Shown here in pieces: positions 28,401 through 38,173 of a DNA stretch of 64,000 nt. Under the pieces are notes generated by a model. The model worked only from the letters and a program-made list of their open reading frames with translations, did no database searches and was not told the origin of the DNA. Every line of letters begins with the position of its first letter. The stretch's first letter is position 1. Origin of the DNA: Tetramitus jugosus (Eukaryota; Heterolobosea; Eutetramitea; Acrasida; Vahlkampfiidae). Made by a program: the position numbers and the translations under genes. Location of the stretch: NCBI GenBank assembly GCA_937625935.1, contig OW569386.1, forward strand, positions 124,001 through 188,000. Reading direction: 5' to 3'.

Positions 28401-31400
28401 CAGAACTTCCAGAGTGCTCTGTAATGCCTCATATACGTTTGTCAAGTGAAAGAGATTCTCGAGATCTACGTACAATTTAAATAACATGTCATGATGTTTT
28501 GCCCAAATGTCATCTTCATTCATACCAGTCTCCATATCGAAAATACAGTCGATTGCTGATTTAGTGTATGGTATTGCAGCACTAAGAGCAAATTTGTTTT
28601 GAGTGCTAGATGCTGCTATATGATTATAATTACAGAGTTTCTGCAGAACAACACGGCGAGCTCGTTCATCGGTGCGTTGTAAAATCACATTTCTTCCCTT
28701 GTTCAAGTGAGACACCATGCTCAAAAAATCGTTTTCGTCTAACATATCTATATTTTCTTCGAATAGTTGACTTCCAATTTTGTAATGAATCGCTTCTTTC
28801 TCTTCCTTTGGAATGTATGAGTATAGAGCTTCTTGCACTCGATCATGGGCGAAGGAGAAAATTGTGTCGTTCATGTGGACGAGACCAGCGTTGATTACTG
28901 GATAGAGTACTTCTTTTAGTTTTTCCTCTGTGAGGCTGGTCACATCCATCAGCAAGTGAAGAGGAAAAGAACATCCAAAGCAACTAGCCGTGTATAGTAC
29001 AGATTTGATCTCAGCAGAAAATTTGCTCAACCTTGATATCATTAGATCTAAAATGTTCTCTCTCAATCGGGCCTTGAACAATTTATCTTTGGAATATTCC
29101 CAGGAGGAATGGGAATGATAAATGACTCCTTCATCATAAAATTCTCGAACTAGCATCCGACAATATAGAGGATTACCCTCGCTTCGATCATAGATCAAAC
29201 GTGCCAAATCTTCCGTTTTGGATAGATCTTTGGTTTTGAAACAGTCAGCCAGAAACAGCTTGAGATGATTCAGTGCGAGTGGATGCAGGACAATCTTGTT
29301 GATTGGTATGTTGGTTTTTCGAATTTCTCGAAGAGTTGCGGTTAAGGGATGTTGTTCATCAACTTCATCATCTCGGTAAGATAGTACAACCATGGAGTGT
29401 TTGAGATTAGAGTACTTTAGCATGGTTTGTAAGAAGCGTAGACTATCATCATCTGCCCACTGCACGTCATCCAGATATAAGATGTAAGGCAACGAAAATG
29501 ACTCTAGGAACAGAGTGACGACCATTGCGAGAGATTTAGGATCACTAGCACCAGTTTCCTTAGCAGCCATAATGCTCTCTTCAGATATCACGGCCTTTAA
29601 TTCAGGCATTAAATTTAACAGCAGTACAATATCGCTCCCAAGAGTGGATATCAAATTGTTTGTCCAGGACTGAATTTGTTGAAATGGCCAACTGAACACT
29701 CGACGAACGAGCATCCGCAGAGCATTGATAATAGCACTATAAGCCATTCCCTTGTTAACTTGATCGTATTTTCCTGACAGAAACAAGTGGGCAGAATTCA
29801 GCCGTTTCATTGCTTCAAATACCAAGGTCGTTTTACCCACTCCGGCTGATCCAGTAATGATTGTCACCTCAGGCTTCTCTGTTCCCAAAATACGATTGAA
29901 GATATTGACGATAGAGACTATTTCCTCCTCGCGTCCATATAATCTGTTGGGCATCATTAATTCATTCGTATAGTCATTCCTTCCTAGAGTGAAGGGCTCG
30001 ATATCTCCTTTTCCTTCCTTTACTGCTATCCAACACTGTTGAATGTCATGAAATAGTCCCATGCATGATTGATATCTACCATCTTGATTTTTCTTCAACA
30101 GTTTCATGACAATATCGGAGAGGACTTGCGGTATTGACGCAGCAGATTGAGACCTAAGTTCATATGGACGGACCGGTTCTTTGGCGAGATGACAATGGAT
30201 GAGCTCCATCGCATCCAAAGAATCAAATGGCAAACTTCCTGTTAATAATTGATACAACGTCACACCTAAACTGTACAAATCTGAAGTATAGTTGATACTT
30301 CTATTAATTCTGCCTGTTGCTTCTGGGGAAATATAAGCCAATGATTGCTTTGTTTGAAGTTCGCTATCCACTGATGTCAGAGTACCTGATTCGTGTGTGA
30401 TCCTTTGAAGTGAGTGTAGACCTACAATCTTGACTACTCCCGTTTCTACATCAATCGCACAGTTATTTGGCCGCATGTCCATGTGTAACAAGCGTTGATC
30501 ATGTATCTCTGATAAACCTAATGCCAACTGCATCGCAATTTCACAAAACATATCGATTGAAAAGCCCCGTGTTGGAATGTGATCTGCCAGACACTCTCCA
30601 CAATCCTCCATCACAATCATCATATGATTGCGCTTCCTCCATCTTACTCCACCGTCCTTTACACAAGAATAATCTACAATGATATCATCCTTCAAGGACT
30701 CGTGATGATCACTTTCTCCTTTGTTCTCTCTATTTACACTTGCACGATCCATATCGAATTCATCATCCTTATTATCATTGTTATCCTCTGCTGACATTAG
30801 TAGACACTGGGAAGCCAATGACCGATAATGATACTGATTGGGCGAGTTCAGAGGCGACAACAATGACGAAGAGAGTATTTCACCCGTCATCACACTGTCT
30901 CTATCATTGTGCATTTCTTTTTCATTGCTCTGAATCAAGTCCAAATATCGAACAACATGACTTCCTTCAAACAAAAAGCACCATTGTGAGGAATCATGAG
31001 GAGGAGGAGCAACGGGCACAAAATGAGTCGATATTTCAGTAGCTAACTGATACTCTGACATCAACTTTCGTTTTGATTGTTTACTCTGAATATGCTTCTT
31101 CCATAAAAGCACAATCGTTGGAGACTTGATGGTTCCAGCATGATGATCCAATGCGATCTCACGATTTTTCTTGTTGTGCTTGCTGACGTGAGCTCTGAAA
31201 ATTTGTTGCTGTCGGCAAACAGCTTCCGTAATCTTGTAGCACGTGGTTGATGCAACACATGCTCGTTCTTTGTTGGGATTGACTTCTTCAGCCGTACATG
31301 ATTTACAAGTTGAACTGCCATCTCGAGTAGCGTATGATTCATGCTCATCTCTATCATCCATCTCTGACATATCGCTATGGAAGTTAGTAGGCATTGGTTT

Positions 31401-31415
31401 TTGACTTTCGACCAT
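25462..31415 (-). CDS. Pseudokinase-ATPase-GAF-histidine kinase-like signalling protein
   Basis: Two exons, 31415-25676 and 25601-25462. The 74-nt intron (GTATGT...TTTCTCAG) cuts the Gly codon of the ATP-binding G2 box, and splicing restores GGSGLGLFISKNLCELMGG. Product 1,959 residues. Domains: protein-kinase-like (about 150-460), AAA-type ATPase with Walker A GSAGVGKT (522-529) and Walker B YILYLDDVQW, a long helical TPR-like region, GAF (about 1,500-1,660), dimerisation helix, and HATPase with N, G1 (DTGIGM), F and G2 boxes. This is the layout of bacterial and fungal Chk1-type hybrid kinases. The kinase loop reads HMDMRPNN and the DFG is VGL, so it is probably a pseudokinase. The phospho-acceptor His is replaced by Asp1716 (CDQLRNPL). 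No receiver domain follows. Its ligand and output are unknown. Confidence 0.88.
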
Positions 31416-31723
31416 TCTTCTTTCCAGTCATTAGGTACGAAAACACGTGAATTCTGATGCTACTTTGTAGGAACCAGAATGAAACAAGAGTTCAGATTTC
31501 TTTTGTGGTTAATGTCTATAATTTGAATCCATCTATAATTGGATCGGGCAGTAAGCTACTAAACTCGGACCTATGTTCCGTTGTGGTCGATTTGGTTACA
31601 GATGTAAAGATCGGAGTTATCATCAAACTTCACAATGAAACATGACACTTCAAGAAGAACTCTTGCGTTTGTGGTGAACAACAAAGAAACACCAGCAAAA
31701 ACTTGTACTATCAGCAGTAAAGA
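31416..31723. other. Divergent intergenic region, 308 bp
   Basis: This lies between the histidine-kinase-like gene (minus) and the small acidic-protein gene (plus). I see no RNA gene, conserved ORF or notable repeat in it. Confidence 0.5.
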
Positions 31724-32236
31724 ATGACAAGGAGCACGTCCAACAACAACAATGACGCCGTAGCAAGGTGCGAACAATGTGATGCACCACTCACTCAAAA
31801 GAACAATGAAGAAGAAGAATACTCTGACGATGATAATAACGAAAATGACAATGATTCTTCCTCTAGTGGTACCACTTCAAGTGAGGAAGATGAAGAAGGA
31901 AATGAACCACAAGAGGAAAGCGAGAACAATGACAACGAGAAGAAGCAAGCCAATGAAGAAGGCACGTTCGTTGGTGGTGGTGATGGTTTTGTTGTGGATC
32001 CAAATGGAGATGACATGGCCTATGGATTGAAACGACGGAGGCAACTTGGTCAGAACAAGAGCGCGTTGCACAAGGTGTATGGCAGAAAGAAGAGAACGGG
32101 TCATCGATTCACTTGCTGTGAATTGTGTAATTCATGGCATCCTGCCAAAATGAAATTGAGCAAGAGATTGGAAACCGCAAAGGAAGCAAATCTGACAGCA
32201 CATGCCATTACCAAGGGCAATAATGAGTTGTTGTAA
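31724..32236 (+). CDS. Small acidic Cys-containing protein, 170 aa
   Basis: Not recognised. A CEQC pair lies near residue 16. Then about 70 residues are almost wholly Asp, Glu, Asn, Ser and Gly, followed by a basic segment (LKRRRQLGQNKSALHKVYGRKKR) broken by ordinary residues. A second cluster FTCCELCNSWHPAK lies near 127. The two Cys pairs could form one zinc site. The C-terminus has a Lys/Glu-rich helix. No membrane segment is present. Charge layout suggests a nucleic-acid or ribosome-associated protein, which is inference only. It converges on the katanin gene with 81 bp between stops. Confidence 0.65.
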   Translation: MTRSTSNNNNDAVARCEQCDAPLTQKNNEEEEYSDDDNNENDNDSSSSGTTSSEEDEEGNEPQEESENNDNEKKQANEEGTFVGGGDGFVVDPNGDDMAYGLKRRRQLGQNKSALHKVYGRKKRTGHRFTCCELCNSWHPAKMKLSKRLETAKEANLTAHAITKGNNELL

Positions 32237-32317
32237 TAAGGGAGAAAAAGTTGTAGGATTGTGTAAATGAGATGTTTTTGAAAGAATATGATATTGTTGT
32301 CTGAATCCATGGATATA

Positions 32318-34184
32318 TTATACCGCTCCATTACTTCCGTATTTGTGTTGCCATTCTTCGTACATTGCTTTGTAGGCACCACCACTGGGCTTGGTTGAGA
32401 ACAAAGCATTTTGGACATCTTGGAGTGTAATCTTGTTTTTTTGAAGCATGAGAGTTGGATTGAGATTGGTGGGAGTAGTATTGTCTCTTTCCATCTGAGC
32501 AATGTGGAACATGACTTGCCTCAACTTTTTCATGGCACTCTCCTTGCAAACGAGAGACAAATCTGCACCGCTGTAATTAGTCGTTTCTTTGGCTAATACT
32601 TCGTAATCGGCGGCAGAGAGAGACGAGTAATCATCGTGAGCTAGCAACTTTTCCATAATGTGTTTTCTACTGGTTTCGTCAGGAAGCCCCACGAGTATTC
32701 TTTTTTCTAAGCGACGTAGCATGGCTTGATCAAGATCCCACGGTAGATTACTTGCTGCTAAAACAAATACTTGACCTTTTCTCTTACTTAAACCATCCAT
32801 CTGGATTAACAATTCAGTTTTCATTCTTCTACTTCCCTCATGCTCGCTCCCTGATGATCCACTCTGTCTCTGGGACATGATACTATCGAGTTCATCGAGA
32901 AATATTGTGCTTGGAGAGTAGTGTTCAGCCAATTCAAACAAAATTCGAACCAACTTTTCACTGTCTCCTCTCCATTTACTCACAATACTGCTCGCACTGA
33001 TATTAAAGAAAGTGGTCCGACACTCAGTGGCAACAGCTTTTGCTAACATAGTCTGTTGTATTCGTACGTAGATGTGTAATGTGTGTCAGTACATATAAGT
33101 GAATAGGACAAGTACAACGCGAGGCAGCTATTCATACCTTACCGGTGCCCGGAGGTCCGAACAACAGAACACCATTCCAGGGTGACAATACTGGAATAGT
33201 ATTGAACAACTCTGGATACTTGAGTGGGATTACAACTGCTTCCTTAATCAGCTGTTTTGCATCGGCTAAGCCGGCAATATCATCCCAATGAACTTCAGGA
33301 TTGGACACCAAGATATCTCTCCGTATGACTTCTGCCAACTCCCTCATTTCTCCAAAGTAAAACTCTTCGGGCAGTGGTCTCAGTATTCTCTCTTCGAAAT
33401 AGTCGTCGTCTGAATCGGATTGTTGTTGAAGTGAAGATTCGTCCTCTCCTAATGGTGGGTCATCAGTTGACAGTTTCTTCCCAGAAACGTCAATAGCATC
33501 TTGAGGGACAGTAGCATTCTTACTAGTTGAACTGGATTTTACTAGAACCTTCTTTCGATCATTCGTACTGCTGGTGGAGCTTAATTTTTGAGTCGCTGAG
33601 TTTGATCTTGATGATTGCTTCGTGTTGGAGTTAGTGCTAGAAACACCACTTGTTACTGGTAGTGTACCTTGTTGTGCTACTCTTTGGCGCATCTTATTGA
33701 GTAGCGGATTAGAGCTTGAATATGGTTTCGAAGTTTTGTGCTCTTTCTCCATTTCACCACCAGTTCGAGTGTAATTGTAAGGCTGTGCCGATCCATCATT
33801 CTTTCTGAAAAATTTGGGTTTCTTTCCAAACTTCATTGTGTAGTACTCTTCATATTCGATGAATATTGAATCTAGATCAACATTATCGGCACAAGAAACA
33901 GACGATAGGTTGAACCCAATATTGTTCGCTAGTTCTCTTGCCGCAGAGAGGAATCCGTTCTCCGATAGAAACTGATGTACCACGACAAGAGTAGCTTTCT
34001 TCCTCTCTTGGGTTAGTTTTTCGGCAGCTTCTCTTGCTTTTCCAGAGAGTTTGGAAGCTGAGTAATTCGAATTCGTACTATTACCAGAGTTGTTAGAGGT
34101 AACAGAGAGTCCATTGGAGATATTGTTCTGGTTGGTTGTATTGCTCAGCACAGCTGCTATGTTACTGGATTGATTGCTATTCAT
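32318..34184 (-). CDS. KATNAL2: Katanin p60-like AAA ATPase (KATNAL2 type)
   Basis: Two exons, 34184-33138 and 33052-32318, with an 85-nt intron (GTATGA...ACAACAG), giving 593 residues. A LisH-like motif (about 60-90: LVVVHQFLSENGFLSAARELA) is followed by a Ser/Asn-rich linker. The AAA domain starts at HWDDIAGLADAKQLIKEAV. The intron falls directly after the Walker A Lys, so splicing rebuilds GPPGTGKTMLAKAVA. Then come Walker B STIFLDELDSI, the second region of homology LPWDLDQAMLRRLEKRI, and the VPS4/katanin C-terminal helix ending YEEWQHKYGSNGA. LisH plus this AAA type is the KATNAL2 layout. Katanins sever microtubules, and KATNAL2 is linked to basal bodies, cilia and spindles. An inverted TTTGGCGC lies 35 bp upstream. 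Confidence 0.9.
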
Positions 34185-34218
34185 TTCTCTTGGAAATCAC
34201 CTCCAAGCAAAATTGGCC

Positions 34219-34226
34219 GCGCCAAA
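34219..34226 (-). promoter_or_regulatory. E2F-like site upstream of KATNAL2
   Basis: TTTGGCGC on the minus strand, 35 bp upstream of the katanin start codon, embedded in a short GC-rich patch of an AT-rich intergenic region. Confidence 0.35.
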
Positions 34227-34310
34227 CTTACTGTAAATGGACAGGTGGAGTCGAAAAACAATAAACTTTCACAATTCTATTCTGGATATATTCACAGCTC
34301 ATCCATCACT

Positions 34311-35165
34311 TTATTGTTGATCAATCATCTCAGCTGTGCCATCATGAAATGATTCCATGATTTGATTGCTCACAATCACATGCATCAACACGTCATCATT
34401 CGTTGACGGTTTCTGACTCAGGATCTTTAGTGTCACCAGAGGAACAGATTGATTCGAATAGATTTGAATGGACTCTCCAACCATTAGTAATTGATTCAAT
34501 GGTAATCGTGTCATCATATCAGATATCCACTCTTGCTCTTGTTGTTGTTGTTGGTGGTGCGACTCCTGTTGCTGCTGTTGCGACATGGTAGAATTCAACA
34601 TGTTGCTACAAACATGTGATTTCTCATCATTGATGGCATTATTGCTTTGATTTATGATGAGACGAGACTTGAAAAACAGAAAAGCTTGATCCATTGTCCT
34701 TGTCCGTTCATTATTGTTATCCTTAAAATCATTCTGATGATTGCTCTGATTATTATTATTAATATTATTGTTGTTGTTGTTGTTGTTTGATATCATATAC
34801 AACAAATGATTGTTGCTGTTATTGTTATTGTTGCTATACATGGTTCCACTCCAATTCTGTTGAAAAGAATGGAGACTTGAGCGCATGCACTCCCAATGGT
34901 TGACAAGATAATCTAGAATGTCTTTCATCGTGATACAGTCAGGAGTCACTTGTACAATCATAAAGTGACCACTGTAGTCTTCAATGGACACCATGTAATC
35001 ACAGTTGTTTCTATGACACTTGTTTCGCTTGTTTTGTGCAATGATGCAATCTTTGTCGTTGTTTGATTGTTGATATTGGTGTTCCCATGCTTGTTCAACA
35101 GCGTCATGATCTTCTTGCTTGCGGGTGCAACTTTGATAGTCATATTCGTGTCGTGAACGTTTCAT
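34311..35165 (-). CDS. Asn/Gln-rich orphan protein, 284 aa
   Basis: The frame is open from 35237, but only with a GTG. The first ATG (MKRSRHEYDYQSC) is at 35165. I do not recognise the protein. An ordered part (about 65-115: DYMVSIEDYSGHFMIVQVTP, then a helix with LDYLVNHWE) could be a small alpha/beta fold. It is interrupted by Asn runs (about 125-155) and Gln runs (about 205-225). A second ordered part follows: MTRLPLNQLLMVGESIQIYS and VTLKILSQKPS. Both parts may belong to one domain split by the homopolymers, common in amoebae. No catalytic motif is seen. Divergent from TELO2. Confidence 0.6.
   Translation of the reverse strand: MKRSRHEYDYQSCTRKQEDHDAVEQAWEHQYQQSNNDKDCIIAQNKRNKCHRNNCDYMVSIEDYSGHFMIVQVTPDCITMKDILDYLVNHWECMRSSLHSFQQNWSGTMYSNNNNNSNNHLLYMISNNNNNNNNINNNNQSNHQNDFKDNNNERTRTMDQAFLFFKSRLIINQSNNAINDEKSHVCSNMLNSTMSQQQQQESHHQQQQQEQEWISDMMTRLPLNQLLMVGESIQIYSNQSVPLVTLKILSQKPSTNDDVLMHVIVSNQIMESFHDGTAEMIDQQ
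34740..34845. repeat. ATT/GTT microsatellite encoding poly-Asn
   Basis: Trinucleotide runs (ATT, GTT and TTATTG blocks) encode Asn tracts in the minus-strand orphan gene. Comparable CAA/CAT tracts occur near 2139, 3810, 14400 and 63947. Confidence 0.8.
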
Positions 35166-35400
35166 TCTTTGGTCTCTGGTGAATGTGGCGGTGGTTTTTC
35201 TGTGTTTTTTATTTTGAAGCACAAAAAGGTTTTGCACAGAACTGTGGAGGCGTGTCTTTTGTTAATGGAGTATTCGAACCTTTCAGCCGTTCGGATACCA
35301 TTGCGGCTAATAGATTGATTTGTTTTGGTGAAAACCGGAAAGAGAGCGGATATTTTTGTTTCAGTGGGAAGATCCTCCGATTGATCATTCAATCGCGAAA

Positions 35401-35409
35401 TTTTGGCGG
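35401..35409 (+). promoter_or_regulatory. E2F-like site upstream of TELO2
   Basis: TTTTGGCGG lies 29 bp upstream of the TELO2 start codon, just after CGCGAAA on the same strand. Candidate E2F/DP site. Confidence 0.35.
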
Positions 35410-35437
35410 TCCAAAGCAAAAAAACAAAAAAGGAGTG

Positions 35438-38173
35438 ATGGCGGAGTATAAACAACTTTATCAATCGTCGTCATGCACGATTGATCACACCAAGCAAGTG
35501 TTGGCATCAATGCTGCAGCACCAACCTCTTGATAATTCCTCCAAATCCATACACAAATTTCTTCAATTTACATGTCAAACGTTGTTGGCTCCCTCTCATT
35601 TTGCCTTGTTTTCCCCACATGAGCTTCAAACATTGGTGATCGCCAATTTGTCTGTTCATGGAATAACTGCGATCCAATCCTTGTTGGATGCACTTGTGAG
35701 TTGTGGATCAAATGCTCCCATTCACCTTCAAAACATTGCTCATGTGTTGAGTGTTTTGTTCATGGATGAAAAGTGGATGGAGCGTGTGTTGAGTGAGAGA
35801 AATCGTGGGGATGAAATGGATGCAGAACGGGTGGTTCGCATTTTCATGTCAATTCCAGAAAAAGTGTTAAACAGTGTCACAATGGTGTCTGTCGATGATG
35901 GTGATCATTCTGATAGCCCATCAACATTCCAAAAATCAAAGAGTGCCATGCAAAATATTCCACCGTCCTTGGAGGCCAATCGATTTTATTCCATGTTGAT
36001 TGATCGAGTTTTGAAAATGTGTGGAAACTGGACAAGTGTTGAATGGTCATCTATTATTCGTAGTGATGAACGAGGAGACAGCAATGTTCAAAGTGCCGAC
36101 AACAGTCATTTGGCTGATATTTTGTTGCAGATGATTAGTTTAATGGCGCGAAGGGGTCAAACGAAATTAATAGCTTCTCGATTGATTCATTTTGTGGGAC
36201 ACAGTGAAGTCTCATGCGATCACATGTTTTTATATCACATCTTGCAATTTTTGCAATTCAGGATGGATGCAATGCTCGTACAAAAGATCGTGTTTGCTTT
36301 GTTGGATTTTTCAAACCATAGTTTCAAGATTCGAGAGGCACTAAGGATGACATTCGCAGAAAGTATCAAATCAAATGATTCCTATCGATCTTTATTCTGT
36401 GACAAAGTGTGGTTGAATCCATCTATTGGCTCTCTTGTGGACCGTACACTAGACTTGTCAGTTTTTCTCACAAGTATTATTTTGAACTCTGCGAGCGAAG
36501 AATTAACACAAAGAACACTTGTTACCATTTTAAATGTTTGGAAAGAGGAGTACTTTATTAAGCATTCGACTCAGATTCAACAAACATTTCTAACTAATTC
36601 TCTCTTATTACTGCTCGATGGGTTGTCCGGAGATATGTTGCAGGGTAGTTCTGTGCTATCCATGTGTCTGAAGGGAATTCAAAATCGGTTAGGAAGTTCC
36701 ATACCCATTATTCAGTGCCACGCAAACATGTTGGCTGAGAAAACAAGTCAAATGATGAATCCATCAAATGTTGTGACACTTTTCGACGAATTTCGGGGTG
36801 AACTTCAAAAATTTGAGACGAATGCTCGATCTATCCAATTAACAACAGAAAACGACATTCAATCAATGCCCAATAACGAATTGGATGAGATTTCAGAGCA
36901 TAAGGAGAATAGCAATATGCCAGAAAGTGATGATGAGCAGGATGCAGATGAACTGTTCGATCCTAGCCGTCCATTCCGTATGGATGAATATAATGATGAC
37001 GCTACAGAGAGTAGTGATTCGAGTGAGGAAGGAGACGAACAAAGTGATACTGAGAGCGATTCCAGTTTTGAGGCGCAGGATCTTGAAGATGACACAAAAG
37101 ATTTGGCAAAGATTCAGCCACCGAAGTATCTGCATGATCTCTTGGCTTACCTTCGTACTAGTTCGAGTGATGTTGATATTGTTGACAAATATGAAGTTGC
37201 TCTAAATCATGCCGAATCCCTCATAAAAAGATCAGGAGAAAGTGGCAATAATAGGGACTTGTTCGAGCTCACGACAGCATTGAGTCAGATTTTGTTACAC
37301 ATGAATGAGAGCTACAACATTGAGAATTTTGATATCATGCGCATAAAGGCTCTCGTTGCAATCGGTGTTCACTCAACTGAAAAACTGGTCAAATATCTAA
37401 CGAAGGAATACTACTCAAACTCTGTGAATCTTTCACACAAGCATATGATATTGAACGTGTTATCAGAAGTGGCATTAGAGCTCTCTAACAGAAGTGAAAG
37501 AAAACCAACGGCGAAATCACCAATAGTCGATCAATCTGATACCTCTCAGCAGTATCCATCTCGAACAAGAAGGTGGGGTCGTAAAACAGTCGAAGATGAG
37601 GCGAAACCGAACTTGTTCTTAAAGTATGCCCCATTATTCTTCTATCCGTTTATTAGGGAAGATTACACCTACTATCATAAGCTCTTGAGTGGAGATTCAT
37701 ATTTAGTTTCTCGATTAATACGCACGTGTGGTGTATTTGTGTATTGTTGTGGTACGGACATGACTGTTGGCTATGACATGGCCAGAACACTTTTGAATTT
37801 TGCATGGATGGTTCGATTCCAGATGAACAATACAGGTAGTGGATCTCAACAGAAACAGAATGCTGATAATATCGCGCTTCTACCCCATCACATTAAAGAA
37901 GATACGAGTCACAATTCAAATGGCGAAGCAGAAGTAAGAGCTGCAACTGCTGTTCGTCAAAGTGTGTTGACTGCTATACTACAGTGTCTCATGAGCTTGT
38001 CTGGTGAGTTGTTGATAGAGAATTATCTGGAGCAGATGGATGAAATGATATCTTGGTTAATATCAGAGAGTGAGTTTGATGCAGACAATGAATGTAGGGA
38101 GATTGCGAAGACTGCACTACAAGTACTCCAGTCCAAGATTAATCATTCGAGTGGAGTCAGAGATGATCTTTAA
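35438..38173 (+). CDS. TELO2: TELO2/Tel2 PIKK-maturation factor
   Basis: The frame is open from 35183 but the first ATG is at 35438 (MAEYKQLYQ), giving 911 residues. It is a helical-repeat protein with a very acidic linker (about 490-560: runs of Asp, Glu, Ser). The C-terminal domain is recognisable as Telomere_reg-2. It has FLKYAPLFFYPFIRED, then LLSGDSYLVSRLIRTCGVFV and MARTLLNFAWMVRF. It ends in VRQSVLTAILQCLMSL and CREIAKTALQVLQS. In the TTT complex Tel2 helps fold and stabilise TOR, ATM, ATR and other PIKKs with HSP90. The acidic linker holds CK2-like Ser-Asp/Glu sites, as in animal TELO2. Its stop codon directly abuts that of the convergent glycosyltransferase gene. Confidence 0.88.
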   Translation: MAEYKQLYQSSSCTIDHTKQVLASMLQHQPLDNSSKSIHKFLQFTCQTLLAPSHFALFSPHELQTLVIANLSVHGITAIQSLLDALVSCGSNAPIHLQNIAHVLSVLFMDEKWMERVLSERNRGDEMDAERVVRIFMSIPEKVLNSVTMVSVDDGDHSDSPSTFQKSKSAMQNIPPSLEANRFYSMLIDRVLKMCGNWTSVEWSSIIRSDERGDSNVQSADNSHLADILLQMISLMARRGQTKLIASRLIHFVGHSEVSCDHMFLYHILQFLQFRMDAMLVQKIVFALLDFSNHSFKIREALRMTFAESIKSNDSYRSLFCDKVWLNPSIGSLVDRTLDLSVFLTSIILNSASEELTQRTLVTILNVWKEEYFIKHSTQIQQTFLTNSLLLLLDGLSGDMLQGSSVLSMCLKGIQNRLGSSIPIIQCHANMLAEKTSQMMNPSNVVTLFDEFRGELQKFETNARSIQLTTENDIQSMPNNELDEISEHKENSNMPESDDEQDADELFDPSRPFRMDEYNDDATESSDSSEEGDEQSDTESDSSFEAQDLEDDTKDLAKIQPPKYLHDLLAYLRTSSSDVDIVDKYEVALNHAESLIKRSGESGNNRDLFELTTALSQILLHMNESYNIENFDIMRIKALVAIGVHSTEKLVKYLTKEYYSNSVNLSHKHMILNVLSEVALELSNRSERKPTAKSPIVDQSDTSQQYPSRTRRWGRKTVEDEAKPNLFLKYAPLFFYPFIREDYTYYHKLLSGDSYLVSRLIRTCGVFVYCCGTDMTVGYDMARTLLNFAWMVRFQMNNTGSGSQQKQNADNIALLPHHIKEDTSHNSNGEAEVRAATAVRQSVLTAILQCLMSLSGELLIENYLEQMDEMISWLISESEFDADNECREIAKTALQVLQSKINHSSGVRDDL

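Noticed and set aside
34740-34845. Trinucleotide repeats resembling a CRISPR-like or tandem array
   Set aside because: Perfect microsatellite units with no spacers, in frame with a protein; a eukaryotic homopolymer tract.
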